Shown here in pieces: positions 8,461 to 16,194 of a stretch of DNA of 34,115 nucleotides. The first letter of the stretch is position 1; each line of letters begins with the position of its first letter. Source of the stretch: a virus. Where the stretch lies: positions 1 through 34,115 of the IMG/VR virus record IMGVR_UViG_3300024520_000284; one strand, written 5' to 3'. Under the pieces are notes generated by a model. The model saw only the letters and a program-made list of their open reading frames with translations, was not told where the DNA came from and made no database searches. A program made the position numbers and the translations under genes.

Positions 8461-8637
8461 TTATCCAGTTTTCTTTTTTGCTCTTGGGGTTTTCACTTGT
8501 CCAAGAACAAAAGTCTCTATTCTCTTTGCTGCTTCTAACCCATCGTGCCCAAAACATTCTTTTTGTTTTACTGAGCCGGAGTTAAAAATAGTCTTTATTA
8601 TATCAAGTCTCACTTGCACATTAAATCTATCTTCCAT
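8461..8637 (-). CDS. Small protein between scaffold and capsid (58 aa)
   Basis: The frame starts with ATG in a TAATG overlap with the scaffold stop, so it is translationally coupled. The protein is basic, with a Lys/Arg-rich tail (PRAKKKTG), one Cys-Phe-Gly-His stretch in the middle and no membrane segment. I do not recognise a family. Its location suggests a head-assembly or head-associated role. The coupling and the clean frame make it a likely real gene. Confidence 0.6.
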   Translation of the reverse strand: MEDRFNVQVRLDIIKTIFNSGSVKQKECFGHDGLEAAKRIETFVLGQVKTPRAKKKTG

Positions 8638-9494
8638 TATTCTATCCCCGCCGCAAGCTCAGGATTAGCCATTTTATAGAGGTCATTAACTCTATTGACC
8701 GCGTCCTTATGCTCAGGGTTCAAGTCACTATAATAAGGGTGATTATCATTACCAAGTATTTTGTTTATCTCTTTTTGAGCTTCTTTAGGTGACAGGGTAA
8801 ACGATTGAGCCTTGCCAACATTTAAGGTGCCATCACTCATGCCCTTACCAATATTAACCATCATCTTAATTAAATGGGGGTTATTCCCAAGCCCTGCATC
8901 CAGCTCTTTTACTGAATCTTCATTGCCATATCTTTTTATTACATCTTTAGCTATCTTTAAGTTACCTTCAAAAGCTTGTCCATACTCACGTCTTAACTCT
9001 GTTTCTGCGTCTTTTGCTGCTTTATCCCGTGATTGTCCTGATTGATCAAATACATTAAACTCTCTTTGCATATTCCATTTGTATAATCCTTCTACCTGCT
9101 GGGGAGTCAACCCTAGCTTATACGCCTGATCTTTAAAATCTTCAACCATTGTTTCATCTAGGTCGAAGCCTTCTGGCTTGTCCACTTCTGGCAATGAATA
9201 TCCGTCGGCTGCCTCTGGTCTGCCTAGTTGATTATAAAAAGAATTAACCTCATCTTCTGTTGCGTCTTCTCCTGGTGGTATAATACCTTTTTTCCCAATA
9301 AGCTTCTGTTGTTCAAGGTAGCTTTTAACTAAATCGTTTCCTTGTTTGAACTTTGTTACACTGGGATTATTCTTGTAATCTTCTGGTAACTCATCAAACC
9401 AACTAGAAACAGTCTCTTGTGTCTCCTCTTGCAGGTCTTGAGTTTCCCCTACTTGAGGGTCTTGATTTTCTGCACGTAGTACATCTTCGCTCAT
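8637..9494 (-). CDS. Capsid assembly scaffolding protein
   Basis: Protein of 285 aa, strongly acidic with a Gln/Glu-rich N-terminus. A SSWFDELPEDYKNNPSV segment (about 30-46) and a following IPPGEDATEDEVNSFYNQLG (about 72-91) are characteristic of podovirus scaffold proteins. Long helical predictions follow and the protein ends in a small acidic tail. It lies immediately upstream of the capsid gene and overlaps the Bbp19-like gene by 4 nt (ATGA). It guides procapsid assembly and leaves before or during packaging. Confidence 0.88.
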   Translation of the reverse strand: MSEDVLRAENQDPQVGETQDLQEETQETVSSWFDELPEDYKNNPSVTKFKQGNDLVKSYLEQQKLIGKKGIIPPGEDATEDEVNSFYNQLGRPEAADGYSLPEVDKPEGFDLDETMVEDFKDQAYKLGLTPQQVEGLYKWNMQREFNVFDQSGQSRDKAAKDAETELRREYGQAFEGNLKIAKDVIKRYGNEDSVKELDAGLGNNPHLIKMMVNIGKGMSDGTLNVGKAQSFTLSPKEAQKEINKILGNDNHPYYSDLNPEHKDAVNRVNDLYKMANPELAAGIE

Positions 9495-9712
9495 TCTTCC
9501 CCTTTCATTTTTTCCATCATTCTTTTTATATGAAGGATAACTCTACGAGAGCCTTCATTATGTATACATACATTCACATCACCTTGAAATGTAGGTTGAT
9601 CAATAAAGTATGTCTTCTCTAAATTAGTTAACACTTTCTGCCCATCATCGCTTGTAAACAAACGTTGGTACATTTTCCTCAAGATAAGAAGCTCAGTTTC
9701 TTGTTGTGTCAT
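9491..9712 (-). CDS. Bbp19-like small phage protein
   Basis: Protein of 73 aa. The pattern RLFTSDDGQKVLTNLEKTYF, then a PTF, then NEGSRRVILHIKRMM matches my recollection of the Bbp19 group of podovirus proteins, which are encoded between portal and scaffold. The function is not established. It overlaps both neighbours by 4 nt (ATGA), linking the radical SAM gene and the scaffold in one translational chain. Confidence 0.65.
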   Translation of the reverse strand: MTQQETELLILRKMYQRLFTSDDGQKVLTNLEKTYFIDQPTFQGDVNVCIHNEGSRRVILHIKRMMEKMKGEE

Positions 9713-10632
9713 ACTCCTACCTTTGAATACCCTGTATTACTCAATTTAACACGCTCTTCTTTATCATCATAGTTAGAAGAGTAAAGTAATGCCGAAGCTT
9801 TCTCCCTGTTCCTTTGATCACAATTAGCGCAAACCGTTTCTCCATGATTCCCCGTCTCATGATTATCTAAAAGCTGCATATATTTCTGAGAAGTAAAAAT
9901 TTCTTTTAACGTCTGAGTGTTTAAATCTCCTAGTCCCAATTCACCATCCCAATCAAAACAACATGCTGACACCCTCCCGTCAACTAAGATCTGTAAGCAT
10001 CCAGAAGTTATGCGCCCACAAGCATTGTTTCTTTCTTCTTGTATCCCTCTATATACATAACAATCTGCCCAATTATGAGCTGTCCATATCTCTTGTACAT
10101 CTGTCTCTTTAAACATCCACTTCCACTCAGGAATCCCTTTATCGTTAACACCATCCATAATCGCATAGGTTACACGTATCTCCATACTAGTACGAGTCTC
10201 TAACATCTCCATTATGTTCCGATACACCTCCCTAAATCTTCTCCTAGGAACTCCATGTGCCCTTGAATATCCTTCGGCTGTCCCTCCATGGAAGCTTACT
10301 CTCATTGAATCAAGCCCTGCCATCTCATATAGTTTAAACATCTCACTATCTATTAGCTCTCCGTTGGTCACCATAATAGTCTTGAGCCCTCTTTTCTTCG
10401 CATATTCTATCTTGTATAAAATCGTGCCGTCACAAGAACAATCACCCATGCCAGTAAAACAAACAGTTTCATATTGGTCTGTTTCTTCAAGTATCTTCTC
10501 GAGGATGTTCCGATATTGCGTAAAAGACATCGTGTCAATCTCTCTAGTCATTTTATGTCTGGCACAAAACAAACAATTATAGTTACATCTTGTTGTTGTC
10601 TCAAATCTTATCTCTGTGTTTGTTGGTATCAT
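9709..10632 (-). CDS. Radical SAM / SPASM-domain enzyme inside the head operon
   Basis: Protein of 307 aa. The N-terminus has a strand EIRFETTTRCNYNC and the radical SAM cluster motif CX3CX2C (Cys16, Cys20, Cys23). A TGMGD segment (60-64) follows at the position of the SAM-contacting GGE motif. MVTNGELID (87-95) and RVSFHG (101-106) are further barrel strands. The C-terminal region has SPASM-like cysteines: Cys212, Cys224-225, Cys268 and Cys271, around ILVDGRVSACC and GLGDLN. Such enzymes cleave SAM to a 5'-deoxyadenosyl radical, and SPASM members often modify peptides or proteins. The gene sits between the portal and scaffold genes and overlaps the 41-aa peptide gene and the Bbp19-like gene by 4 nt each. 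The substrate is unknown. Confidence 0.9.
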   Translation of the reverse strand: MIPTNTEIRFETTTRCNYNCLFCARHKMTREIDTMSFTQYRNILEKILEETDQYETVCFTGMGDCSCDGTILYKIEYAKKRGLKTIMVTNGELIDSEMFKLYEMAGLDSMRVSFHGGTAEGYSRAHGVPRRRFREVYRNIMEMLETRTSMEIRVTYAIMDGVNDKGIPEWKWMFKETDVQEIWTAHNWADCYVYRGIQEERNNACGRITSGCLQILVDGRVSACCFDWDGELGLGDLNTQTLKEIFTSQKYMQLLDNHETGNHGETVCANCDQRNREKASALLYSSNYDDKEERVKLSNTGYSKVGV

Positions 10633-10754
10633 TTTATTTTCTTGGTTTTACGAGGAGAACCTTTAGCAGTAGAATAAGATTTTACTTGCTTACTTGTGTT
10701 CTTCCCCACACTTGGACTTTTGTATGTTCCCTTTCCTGTTTTTTTAAACGGCAC
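10629..10754 (-). CDS. 41-aa basic peptide coupled to the radical SAM gene
   Basis: I choose a GTG start at 10754 because a perfect AGGAGG lies 6 nt before it, inside the end of the portal gene; a longer ATG frame from 10817 would overlap the portal by 74 nt without a comparable site. The peptide is Lys, Ser, Thr and Gly-rich (PFKKTGKGTYKSPS near the start, SPRKTKKIK at the end), has no Cys and no signal peptide, and looks disordered. Its TGA overlaps the ATG of the radical SAM gene (ATGA). It could be a small basic head protein, or a substrate or partner of the enzyme. Nothing in the sequence decides this. Confidence 0.65.
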   Translation of the reverse strand: MPFKKTGKGTYKSPSVGKNTSKQVKSYSTAKGSPRKTKKIK

Positions 10755-12372
10755 CTGTAACCTCCTGTGCTTGAGCAATGTTCTTATCTGCCTCTGTCGC
10801 TGTCTTTGCAGTTTCAACTCCTTGCATTACAGCTTCTGCTTGGGCTTGTTGTTGTTGTGCTGCTGCTTGCTGTTCCCTAATTGCTGCTACTTCTTCTTTA
10901 TCTTTAATCAATGCTGGGTCTAATGACATTATCCTTGCTGTTTTATCAACAATCTCATCAAAATCTAACTTATCTAGAACTTGAGGGTTAAGTTGTGCTA
11001 ACTGAGAGGCTTGTAATACAAATTCGTTGATTGATTCTACTTCTTTAAATTTTTGCTGTTGTGCTAAGAATGAAGTATATTCAACAACATAGTCTATATC
11101 TTCAAGCTTTTCTGGAACTTCTGGCAGTTTCCCATCCTTCGCAAGTATTGAAAACGTGTTCTTAATAACAGGATCAAGCAACTCGTTCATAAGCTTGCCT
11201 AATGTTTGTCCTAAGATCAATAGCTTCTCTGTGTTCCTTTGGTTTACTTCTGTTGCAGTCATCCCTGGCGTTTGTTGCATAAGTAAAAACAAATCGACAA
11301 AGAACGCTCTCCTGATTGACTCTCTTACTTGCTCTTCCATCTCAAAGCCTATAGGTAAATTAGCTCCTGAATGTAAGAACTGTATTGAATCCTTTGAAAA
11401 AGCATTGTTAGTATAGTTAATTGCACTTGGGGTTACTTTTAATGGTGCAATAAATGAATCATGGGGTAAGACCATAGGAGGGTCAACTGCTTTAGTTGCT
11501 GCTTTAATAATAGTTTTCCGCATTGTATTAAGCATCTGAATATCTGGCAATGCTATCATTGCAGGTGAATATCCATATATATCCCCTGATTTCTTCATGA
11601 ACCGTGCGACAAAGAAAGGGAAGTCTGTATACCCACTTTCTTCTAGCACTCTCTTATCTTCAACTGCAATATAGTAAGAAGCATAAGGTTTATTTATCGA
11701 GTCTTCCTTTGAAACATCTCTAATATGTCGTGGCATTACTGCATGAATAAAATCGAACTCCTCATCTAATCTATATTGGTCAATGGCTTTCTTAACTGAT
11801 GCCCCTGCATCATCTCCCCATCGTTCGTATGCCTTCTTAGCTGTCAACTTGTATTTCCTATACACTGAATCTATGCGACCTTTTATGTTCTCTTGCGCAT
11901 AGAACTCTTCAACCGGTCGGGTAAAGAATCTTACCCCTTCTGCTTCATCCTCTTCTTCATATAAACAACAAACTCCAAAAACCGATATATCAGTATAGCA
12001 TTCAATGATTTGTTCATAAAAGTTTGATGATCCTAATGTATTATAAATAATCTCTTCTACTTGATGGAACCACTCCCTTACCCCAGGTAAATCCATATAC
12101 CGAAGATCTTGTGTTCTCAAGGCAAACCATTTTGTTGATGGGTTAGTAAGATAACCGTTCAACCCCGCAGCAAGTGTTTGTGTCGCTTGACGTGCTGTTG
12201 AATCATAAATATACGTATCTACCTTTGTTCCTTTTTCATATGTTCTTGTAATATAAGACTTTACGGGGACACAATACTCTGCACAATCTTGCCATTGTGT
12301 TTCCCAATTCTGCCGCTCACTCTTAAGTCTATCAACAATTGCTATTATATCTTCTGCTCTTAGTTTTTTCAT
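10744..12372 (-). CDS. Portal / head-tail connector protein (T7 gp8-like)
   Basis: Protein of 542 aa. The N-terminus (DRLKSERQNWETQWQDCAEY) and the following GTKVDTYIYDSTARQATQTLAAGL match the head-tail connector family of podoviruses, as do the later PAMIALPDIQMLNTMRKTII and GMTATEVNQR segments. The C-terminus is Gln/Ala-rich (about 505-525). It forms the dodecameric ring at the packaging vertex. It begins in a TAATG overlap with the upstream gene, and its 3' end carries the ribosome site and start of the 41-aa peptide gene. Confidence 0.95.
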   Translation of the reverse strand: MKKLRAEDIIAIVDRLKSERQNWETQWQDCAEYCVPVKSYITRTYEKGTKVDTYIYDSTARQATQTLAAGLNGYLTNPSTKWFALRTQDLRYMDLPGVREWFHQVEEIIYNTLGSSNFYEQIIECYTDISVFGVCCLYEEEDEAEGVRFFTRPVEEFYAQENIKGRIDSVYRKYKLTAKKAYERWGDDAGASVKKAIDQYRLDEEFDFIHAVMPRHIRDVSKEDSINKPYASYYIAVEDKRVLEESGYTDFPFFVARFMKKSGDIYGYSPAMIALPDIQMLNTMRKTIIKAATKAVDPPMVLPHDSFIAPLKVTPSAINYTNNAFSKDSIQFLHSGANLPIGFEMEEQVRESIRRAFFVDLFLLMQQTPGMTATEVNQRNTEKLLILGQTLGKLMNELLDPVIKNTFSILAKDGKLPEVPEKLEDIDYVVEYTSFLAQQQKFKEVESINEFVLQASQLAQLNPQVLDKLDFDEIVDKTARIMSLDPALIKDKEEVAAIREQQAAAQQQQAQAEAVMQGVETAKTATEADKNIAQAQEVTGAV

Positions 12373-12695
12373 TATTCTCCTAATAAGGTCTTTCTTCCTA
12401 TGTTAGCCTGTGTAACATCACCTTGTGGTGAAGTAAGAATAGTTTTTGTCTTAGATTGTTGTTTTGATCTCAACCTTTCCCTGGCCTCTCCCTTTACTCT
12501 AGCCTCTCCTGATATTCTTTTCTTTCTCATTTGCTCTTGCTCTTTCTTTTGTTGTTCTGCCAATCTCTTTGTTTCATCTTGTTGCTTCCTTTGCGCTTGT
12601 CTTTGTTTCTTTTCTTTCTTCTTCTTCTCTGTCGCTTCGTATACTTTACCACCTGCTGCTAAGACTGATCCTATAATTGCTGGTGCTGCTCCCAT
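12372..12695 (-). CDS. Small basic protein between terminase and portal
   Basis: Protein of 107 aa. A short Gly/Ala-rich hydrophobic N-terminus (APAIIGSVLAAGGKV) is followed by a long Lys/Arg/Gln/Glu coiled-coil region and a conserved-looking end with ILTSPQG and KTLLGE. Short proteins with this hydrophobic start, basic middle and LLG end are common next to portal genes of podoviruses. T7 gp7.3, a tail-associated protein, has a comparable composition. Function inferred only from context. Confidence 0.6.
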   Translation of the reverse strand: MGAAPAIIGSVLAAGGKVYEATEKKKKEKKQRQAQRKQQDETKRLAEQQKKEQEQMRKKRISGEARVKGEARERLRSKQQSKTKTILTSPQGDVTQANIGRKTLLGE

Positions 12696-12698
12696 ATA

Positions 12699-14162
12699 TT
12701 ACCTCCCTATTAATACACAATCTGAAATTGCTGTATCTTGTAATGTTCTTATCTCTGTCCTTTTATATGGCGCTTGCGTCTCTTGCGTCATGTATGCTAA
12801 CGTATCTACTAAGTCATCATGCAACCCCTTAGGGAACAATAAAAGCTCTGATTCTAATTCTGTGATCCAATCTGCTGAATCAGGAAACCATATAGTATGA
12901 GCTTTAAACCTTGGCTGAATTGATTTGATCCGCAACTCTTTTTGTTTATCTGCTTTCTGCTCTATTATATTGAAAAAAGCATTCCTCTTGCTCATCTCTT
13001 GTGTCACCAGATGCTCCATTGCTGCTTGATATTGCACTTTCTCCAAGCCAACGTTGAGAGGTCGCCACCGTACCACCATAGTAAATAAAGTATTGATGAA
13101 TTGTGTTGGGTCGTACCTCCCGTACGCTGTATCTAATACAAACCAATTGTTTCTATCGTCTATACCACACACAAGTATGACGGAAAAATCGGCATCTTGT
13201 TTTTGGCTAATAGCAAGATCAGTGCGTATATATATATTACATTCCGAAGCAATCCTCATCCTCATATCTGGAGTATAATACCTAAAGTCTTCTCTTTTAA
13301 ACGTTTGTCTCTCTGGCGCAATCGCCTCACACATCTTTTCTCTATACCATATCTCTATCTCACCCATCTTGTTATATGCTTCTTTTTGCTTTTGTATGTC
13401 TTCGAAACTGAACATAGCTTCCCATGTGCTTTGTTCATTTATCATGCAAGGCAACTTCTGTGTTTGAAAATTAAGGTTCTCTGCGTTAGCGAAGACTCTT
13501 TCTATTATACATCGTTCTCCTAAGTTATTCCCAATAAGGAAGATCCTCGTGTCTTTCCCTAGGAACATTACATCGCTGAGGAACCATCCCCAATCGCTTT
13601 CTGTTACTGTCTCTGATTTAGCATCTTCTATATCCTGGGGATCATCTATAATTGTTATCTTGGGTCTTCTGTCTATGTTTGCTAGCCCTCTGATACTTGC
13701 TCCCTTACCATATGCTTCTATTCTTACATTTATAACGTCCCCTTTTTGATCATATACATCTATGCTGAACACATCGCTTGAGCATTCTCTTTCTTCTTTT
13801 ACGTTTGCGCTTAACAATGGATTGCTTTTGTATTCTTGTTCTATCTCTTTAAGCTTTGCGCGTGCCATTGTCGCATTGTTTTTAATCAACACTATATAGT
13901 CTCTATCTTTGCTTGGGAACATTAAGGAGTAAAGTATAAAGGTTCTAATAACGTATTGCGTTTTAGCGGACTGTCTAAATCCTTCTATCGCTGTATGGGT
14001 TGTTCCATGTAAAAGATTCTCTGACCATTTGTAATGGAAATCAGCTGGCGGAACTTCATCTTTCCCTGTAGTTAAAACTATATGCCTAAAGTTAACAAGG
14101 TTCTTCTGTGCCTTTCTAATTGACTCTACTAATCTAGGATCAATATGACTACTCAACTTCAC
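12699..14162 (-). CDS. Terminase large subunit (packaging ATPase and nuclease)
   Basis: Protein of 487 aa. The ATPase part has a variant Walker A, GFRQSAKT (61-68), a Walker B with IIDDP (171-175) and a coupling segment IGNNL (210-214). The nuclease part has acidic residues in RTDLAIS (Asp315) and further acids near 323-325, and a late HDDLVD (448-453), as in RNase H-like terminase nucleases. The start is GTG, overlapping the small-subunit gene by 14 nt without a strong ribosome site, so coupling is likely. It docks at the portal, pumps DNA into the procapsid and cuts the concatemer. The length is typical of podovirus terminases. Confidence 0.93.
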   Translation of the reverse strand: MKLSSHIDPRLVESIRKAQKNLVNFRHIVLTTGKDEVPPADFHYKWSENLLHGTTHTAIEGFRQSAKTQYVIRTFILYSLMFPSKDRDYIVLIKNNATMARAKLKEIEQEYKSNPLLSANVKEERECSSDVFSIDVYDQKGDVINVRIEAYGKGASIRGLANIDRRPKITIIDDPQDIEDAKSETVTESDWGWFLSDVMFLGKDTRIFLIGNNLGERCIIERVFANAENLNFQTQKLPCMINEQSTWEAMFSFEDIQKQKEAYNKMGEIEIWYREKMCEAIAPERQTFKREDFRYYTPDMRMRIASECNIYIRTDLAISQKQDADFSVILVCGIDDRNNWFVLDTAYGRYDPTQFINTLFTMVVRWRPLNVGLEKVQYQAAMEHLVTQEMSKRNAFFNIIEQKADKQKELRIKSIQPRFKAHTIWFPDSADWITELESELLLFPKGLHDDLVDTLAYMTQETQAPYKRTEIRTLQDTAISDCVLIGR

Positions 14163-14547
14163 CTGCTTTACGTATTGCTTCTTTTATAAATATGTTATGA
14201 GTGACATCTCCTGAATGTTCTGTCTTTGAATAAGAAGTTTGTAGCTTTTCACGGTCTTCTCTATCTCCTGCTAATTTATAATAAGAGATTTGCAATGTTG
14301 GGTTATCTGAAGCTCTCCACTTTCTCCTCAATGACATACACCCTTTGACTTGGTTTTTCCGTACACCGTTTTTTATGCGGTCTTTCCCGTCTGGGGTTAT
14401 GAAATTTCTGTACAATGTATCTTTACAAATTGGGAAGTAAACTAGCAAGTCTTGAATAGCATCAAGCTGTTCTTTTTCTACTGTCTCTAAAAGAGCATCA
14501 AGGGTAACTCCCTTTACATTAGTTGTCTCTATGTTTATTTCTCCCAT
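14149..14547 (-). CDS. Terminase small subunit
   Basis: About 132 aa from the ATG at 14547, which has GAGGAAA 7 nt upstream. An earlier in-frame ATG at 14562 would add five residues but lacks a ribosome site. The pattern of PICKDTLYRNF, RIKNGVRKNQVK, LRRKWRASDNPTLQISYYKL and DREKL is that of small terminase or packaging-recognition proteins with an N-terminal helix-turn-helix. It sits directly upstream of the large subunit and overlaps it. It should select the phage DNA for packaging. Confidence 0.8.
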   Translation of the reverse strand: MGEINIETTNVKGVTLDALLETVEKEQLDAIQDLLVYFPICKDTLYRNFITPDGKDRIKNGVRKNQVKGCMSLRRKWRASDNPTLQISYYKLAGDREDREKLQTSYSKTEHSGDVTHNIFIKEAIRKAGEVE

Positions 14548-14558
14548 ATTAACTTTCC

Positions 14559-14687
14559 TCATGAAACTATAATTGCATCTTCTATCGTCAACTCGTCTTT
14601 AGCCTTCTGCAATTCTTCTTCAATTGTTTCTGGCGCACCACAACCTACAACTCCGACTATAAACAACGCTATTATTATATATTTCAT
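14559..14687 (-). CDS. 42-aa lipoprotein
   Basis: The protein starts with a short hydrophobic signal sequence and a lipobox VVGC with Cys16. The mature part is only about 27 residues, acidic and helical (TIEEELQKAKDEL). AGGAG lies 12 nt before the ATG, a long spacer. The TGA overlaps the first in-frame ATG of the small terminase frame. Mature size and helix would suit a tiny outer-membrane lipoprotein such as an o-spanin-like or exclusion peptide, but it is far from the lysis cluster. No family recognised. Confidence 0.65.
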   Translation of the reverse strand: MKYIIIALFIVGVVGCGAPETIEEELQKAKDELTIEDAIIVS

Positions 14688-14702
14688 AATTTTTATATAC
14701 TC

Positions 14703-14948
14703 CTAACATTTAAATACTAAACATTCCGCTGGAATAGCTATAGCTTGGAACTCTGAATCTGCTTTTATTAATGCTAATTTAACGCGAAGTAATGCATGTG
14801 CATCCAAGGTGTCCATTAAAAGCATACGATGATTATGTTTTCTAGCTTGGACTTTTCTTTTCTGAAGATATTGGTTTGAAAACGCAGAGGGTGATAAGAT
14901 CGTAATACCTAAAAACAAGAGCAGGGTGCAATTGATAGTCTTAGACAT
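14703..14948 (-). CDS. Exported small protein, unknown function
   Basis: Protein of 81 aa with a clear signal peptide: a basic/polar start, a hydrophobic core LLLFLGITIL, and a likely cleavage site after SAFS at residue 25. The mature part is basic at first (QKRKVQARKHNHR) and then helical, ending with two cysteines in its last ten residues. AAGGAG lies 13 nt before the ATG. I do not recognise it. It belongs to a run of exported proteins between the initiator and the terminase. Confidence 0.6.
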   Translation of the reverse strand: MSKTINCTLLLFLGITILSPSAFSNQYLQKRKVQARKHNHRMLLMDTLDAHALLRVKLALIKADSEFQAIAIPAECLVFKC

Positions 14949-14982
14949 AGTAATATTATACTCCTTTTGTAACGTTTTACAA

Positions 14983-15177
14983 TCATTTTCTTAGTCTTTT
15001 TTCTTCTTGCCACTTTAAGTAATAATTCTTACATGTTTGCGAACAAAAACACATATATTTATTATCGTACTTATGTACTATCCATCCCCCGCTTAAGAGC
15101 AGCTTATAAAAACTATCTAGTGAAGTAAGCGGGATATGTATTATCTCCGGACAAAACTCACAGGTAATTCTTTGCAT
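14983..15177 (-). CDS. Small zinc-ribbon-like protein
   Basis: Protein of 64 aa with cysteines at 6, 9, 43, 45 and 49 (CEFC and a CFCSQTC cluster). This spacing suggests one zinc-binding knuckle pair, a MYM/TRASH-like small zinc finger. It ends in a basic helix. The start overlaps the upstream 46-aa frame by 20 nt and the ribosome site is weak. A nucleic-acid-binding role would be a guess. Confidence 0.55.
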   Translation of the reverse strand: MQRITCEFCPEIIHIPLTSLDSFYKLLLSGGWIVHKYDNKYMCFCSQTCKNYYLKWQEEKRLRK

Positions 15178-15298
15178 TGGGTTTGTTTATATCGTTCCCT
15201 GTTTTTCTATGTAATTCCCATAGCCAGATACGATGATATTTTACTATCCTTTTAATCTTCTCGCGAATCTTTTTTATATCATTATCTTTTATCTTCAT
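15158..15298 (-). CDS. 46-aa basic peptide
   Basis: Frame of 46 codons beginning 2 nt after the stop of the upstream gene (TTAAGAATG) and overlapping the next gene by 20 nt. The peptide is Lys/Arg/Ile-rich and helical, with an aromatic patch HRIWLWELH. The ribosome site is poor (GGAAG about 10 nt upstream). The compact placement supports it, but it could be non-coding filler. Confidence 0.4.
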   Translation of the reverse strand: MKIKDNDIKKIREKIKRIVKYHRIWLWELHRKTGNDINKPNAKNYL

Positions 15299-15300
15299 TC

Positions 15301-15861
15301 TTAATCATCTTCCGTCATCACCTCATCTCCAGGATGTGCTTTGTCAACCTCATGAGAATTTACAAGAGGATCATCACCAAGATATCTTTCTATCTCTTTT
15401 GCAGTCTCTATCTCTCCTTCAACATCCCCCTTATCAAGCTGATGATGCAACTTCTCATAAAGGTAATCAAGCTCTTGTTCATTCGTTAAATGGTCATCAA
15501 ACAAAGAAGGATATTTTTCCCGTGTCTTCATCCAATCTTCTGTCCACTCGTCTCCATCTACTATTGCCTCAACCTGGTCTTGTACTTCGCCTTTATAGTA
15601 CCCGTCGCTATTAAAGTCACCATCTTTATAATCAGCATTTTGTTTAGAATAATTATACATAGTCGTTCCCATAGCAAGAGCTCCAAGCCCAACAACAAGA
15701 GCAGCATCTACACGTGGGTCTCCTGTATTAACGCTTGTAATGCTGCTAACAATTGGAGTTACCGCAACTCTCTTATTCCTCTTAACTCTGATGTTATATG
15801 AATATCCTTCACACGGAATAAGAATAATTAAAACAAATAAACTAAATAATTTCTTTACCAT
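15301..15861 (-). CDS. Exported protein, paralogue A
   Basis: Protein of 186 aa with a signal peptide (basic start, then FSLFVLIILI, cleavage near residue 20). Residues 35-75 contain TPIVSSITSVNTGDPRVDAA followed by a Gly/Ala-rich hydrophobic segment that may be a membrane anchor. The C-terminal half is strongly acidic (DEWTEDW, a long Glu/Asp-rich helix, an acidic tail). The block from TPI to the Tyr-x-Tyr after the hydrophobic segment aligns with the protein at 16195-16743. It overlaps the HNH gene by 20 nt. Function unknown; an envelope or periplasmic role is inferred. Confidence 0.7.
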   Translation of the reverse strand: MVKKLFSLFVLIILIPCEGYSYNIRVKRNKRVAVTPIVSSITSVNTGDPRVDAALVVGLGALAMGTTMYNYSKQNADYKDGDFNSDGYYKGEVQDQVEAIVDGDEWTEDWMKTREKYPSLFDDHLTNEQELDYLYEKLHHQLDKGDVEGEIETAKEIERYLGDDPLVNSHEVDKAHPGDEVMTEDD

Positions 15862-16192
15862 TTTCCCATCCTTTCAAATATGCATTAATCAACTCATAAT
15901 CTGATTTACATATCGTTCTTTTCTTTATACTTAGAAGCTTATACCAGTTATGTCCTCTTTTCCTTATTGCCCATAATGTAAACTCTGGGGCATCTCTATG
16001 TGCCCAGAACTTATGATGTCCTGAGCATAAACAAAAGCCATTATCTAAATCCCATCTAGTAGCTGTATGTATCCGTGAAAAGAAATGATGTGCTTGTAAT
16101 AATCGCATTTTACCACATAACTCACACCTACCTTTTGATCGTATTATCTTGCCCCAAAGATCATCTAGTTTCTTTTTATGTTGTTTTGTCAT
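15842..16192 (-). CDS. HNH-type zinc-binding nuclease-like protein
   Basis: Protein of 116 aa. It has CELC (23-26), AHHFFSR (34-40), LDNGFCLCSGHHKFWAH (49-65), which give the Cys pair, the double His, the central Asn51 and the late His pair expected of HNH/NinG-like nucleases with a structural zinc. The first 15 residues are basic. HNH proteins near terminase genes can assist packaging, and NinG-like ones act in recombination; here about 1.3 kb separates it from the terminase. It lies between two paralogous exported proteins. Confidence 0.7.
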   Translation of the reverse strand: MTKQHKKKLDDLWGKIIRSKGRCELCGKMRLLQAHHFFSRIHTATRWDLDNGFCLCSGHHKFWAHRDAPEFTLWAIRKRGHNWYKLLSIKKRTICKSDYELINAYLKGWENGKEII

Positions 16193-16194
16193 TT

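Noticed and set aside
10214-10582. Plus-strand frame of 122 codons
   Set aside because: Entirely opposite the radical SAM gene, which has clear motifs; no ribosome site or family pattern.
10755-10817. Upstream extension of the 41-aa peptide to a 62-aa frame
   Set aside because: It overlaps the Gln-rich portal end by 74 nt, and the perfect AGGAGG fits the GTG at 10754 instead.
12400-12900. Plus-strand frame of 166 codons
   Set aside because: Antisense to the Lys/Glu-rich small protein and terminase end; the Phe/Cys runs mirror the Lys and Glu codons of the real gene.
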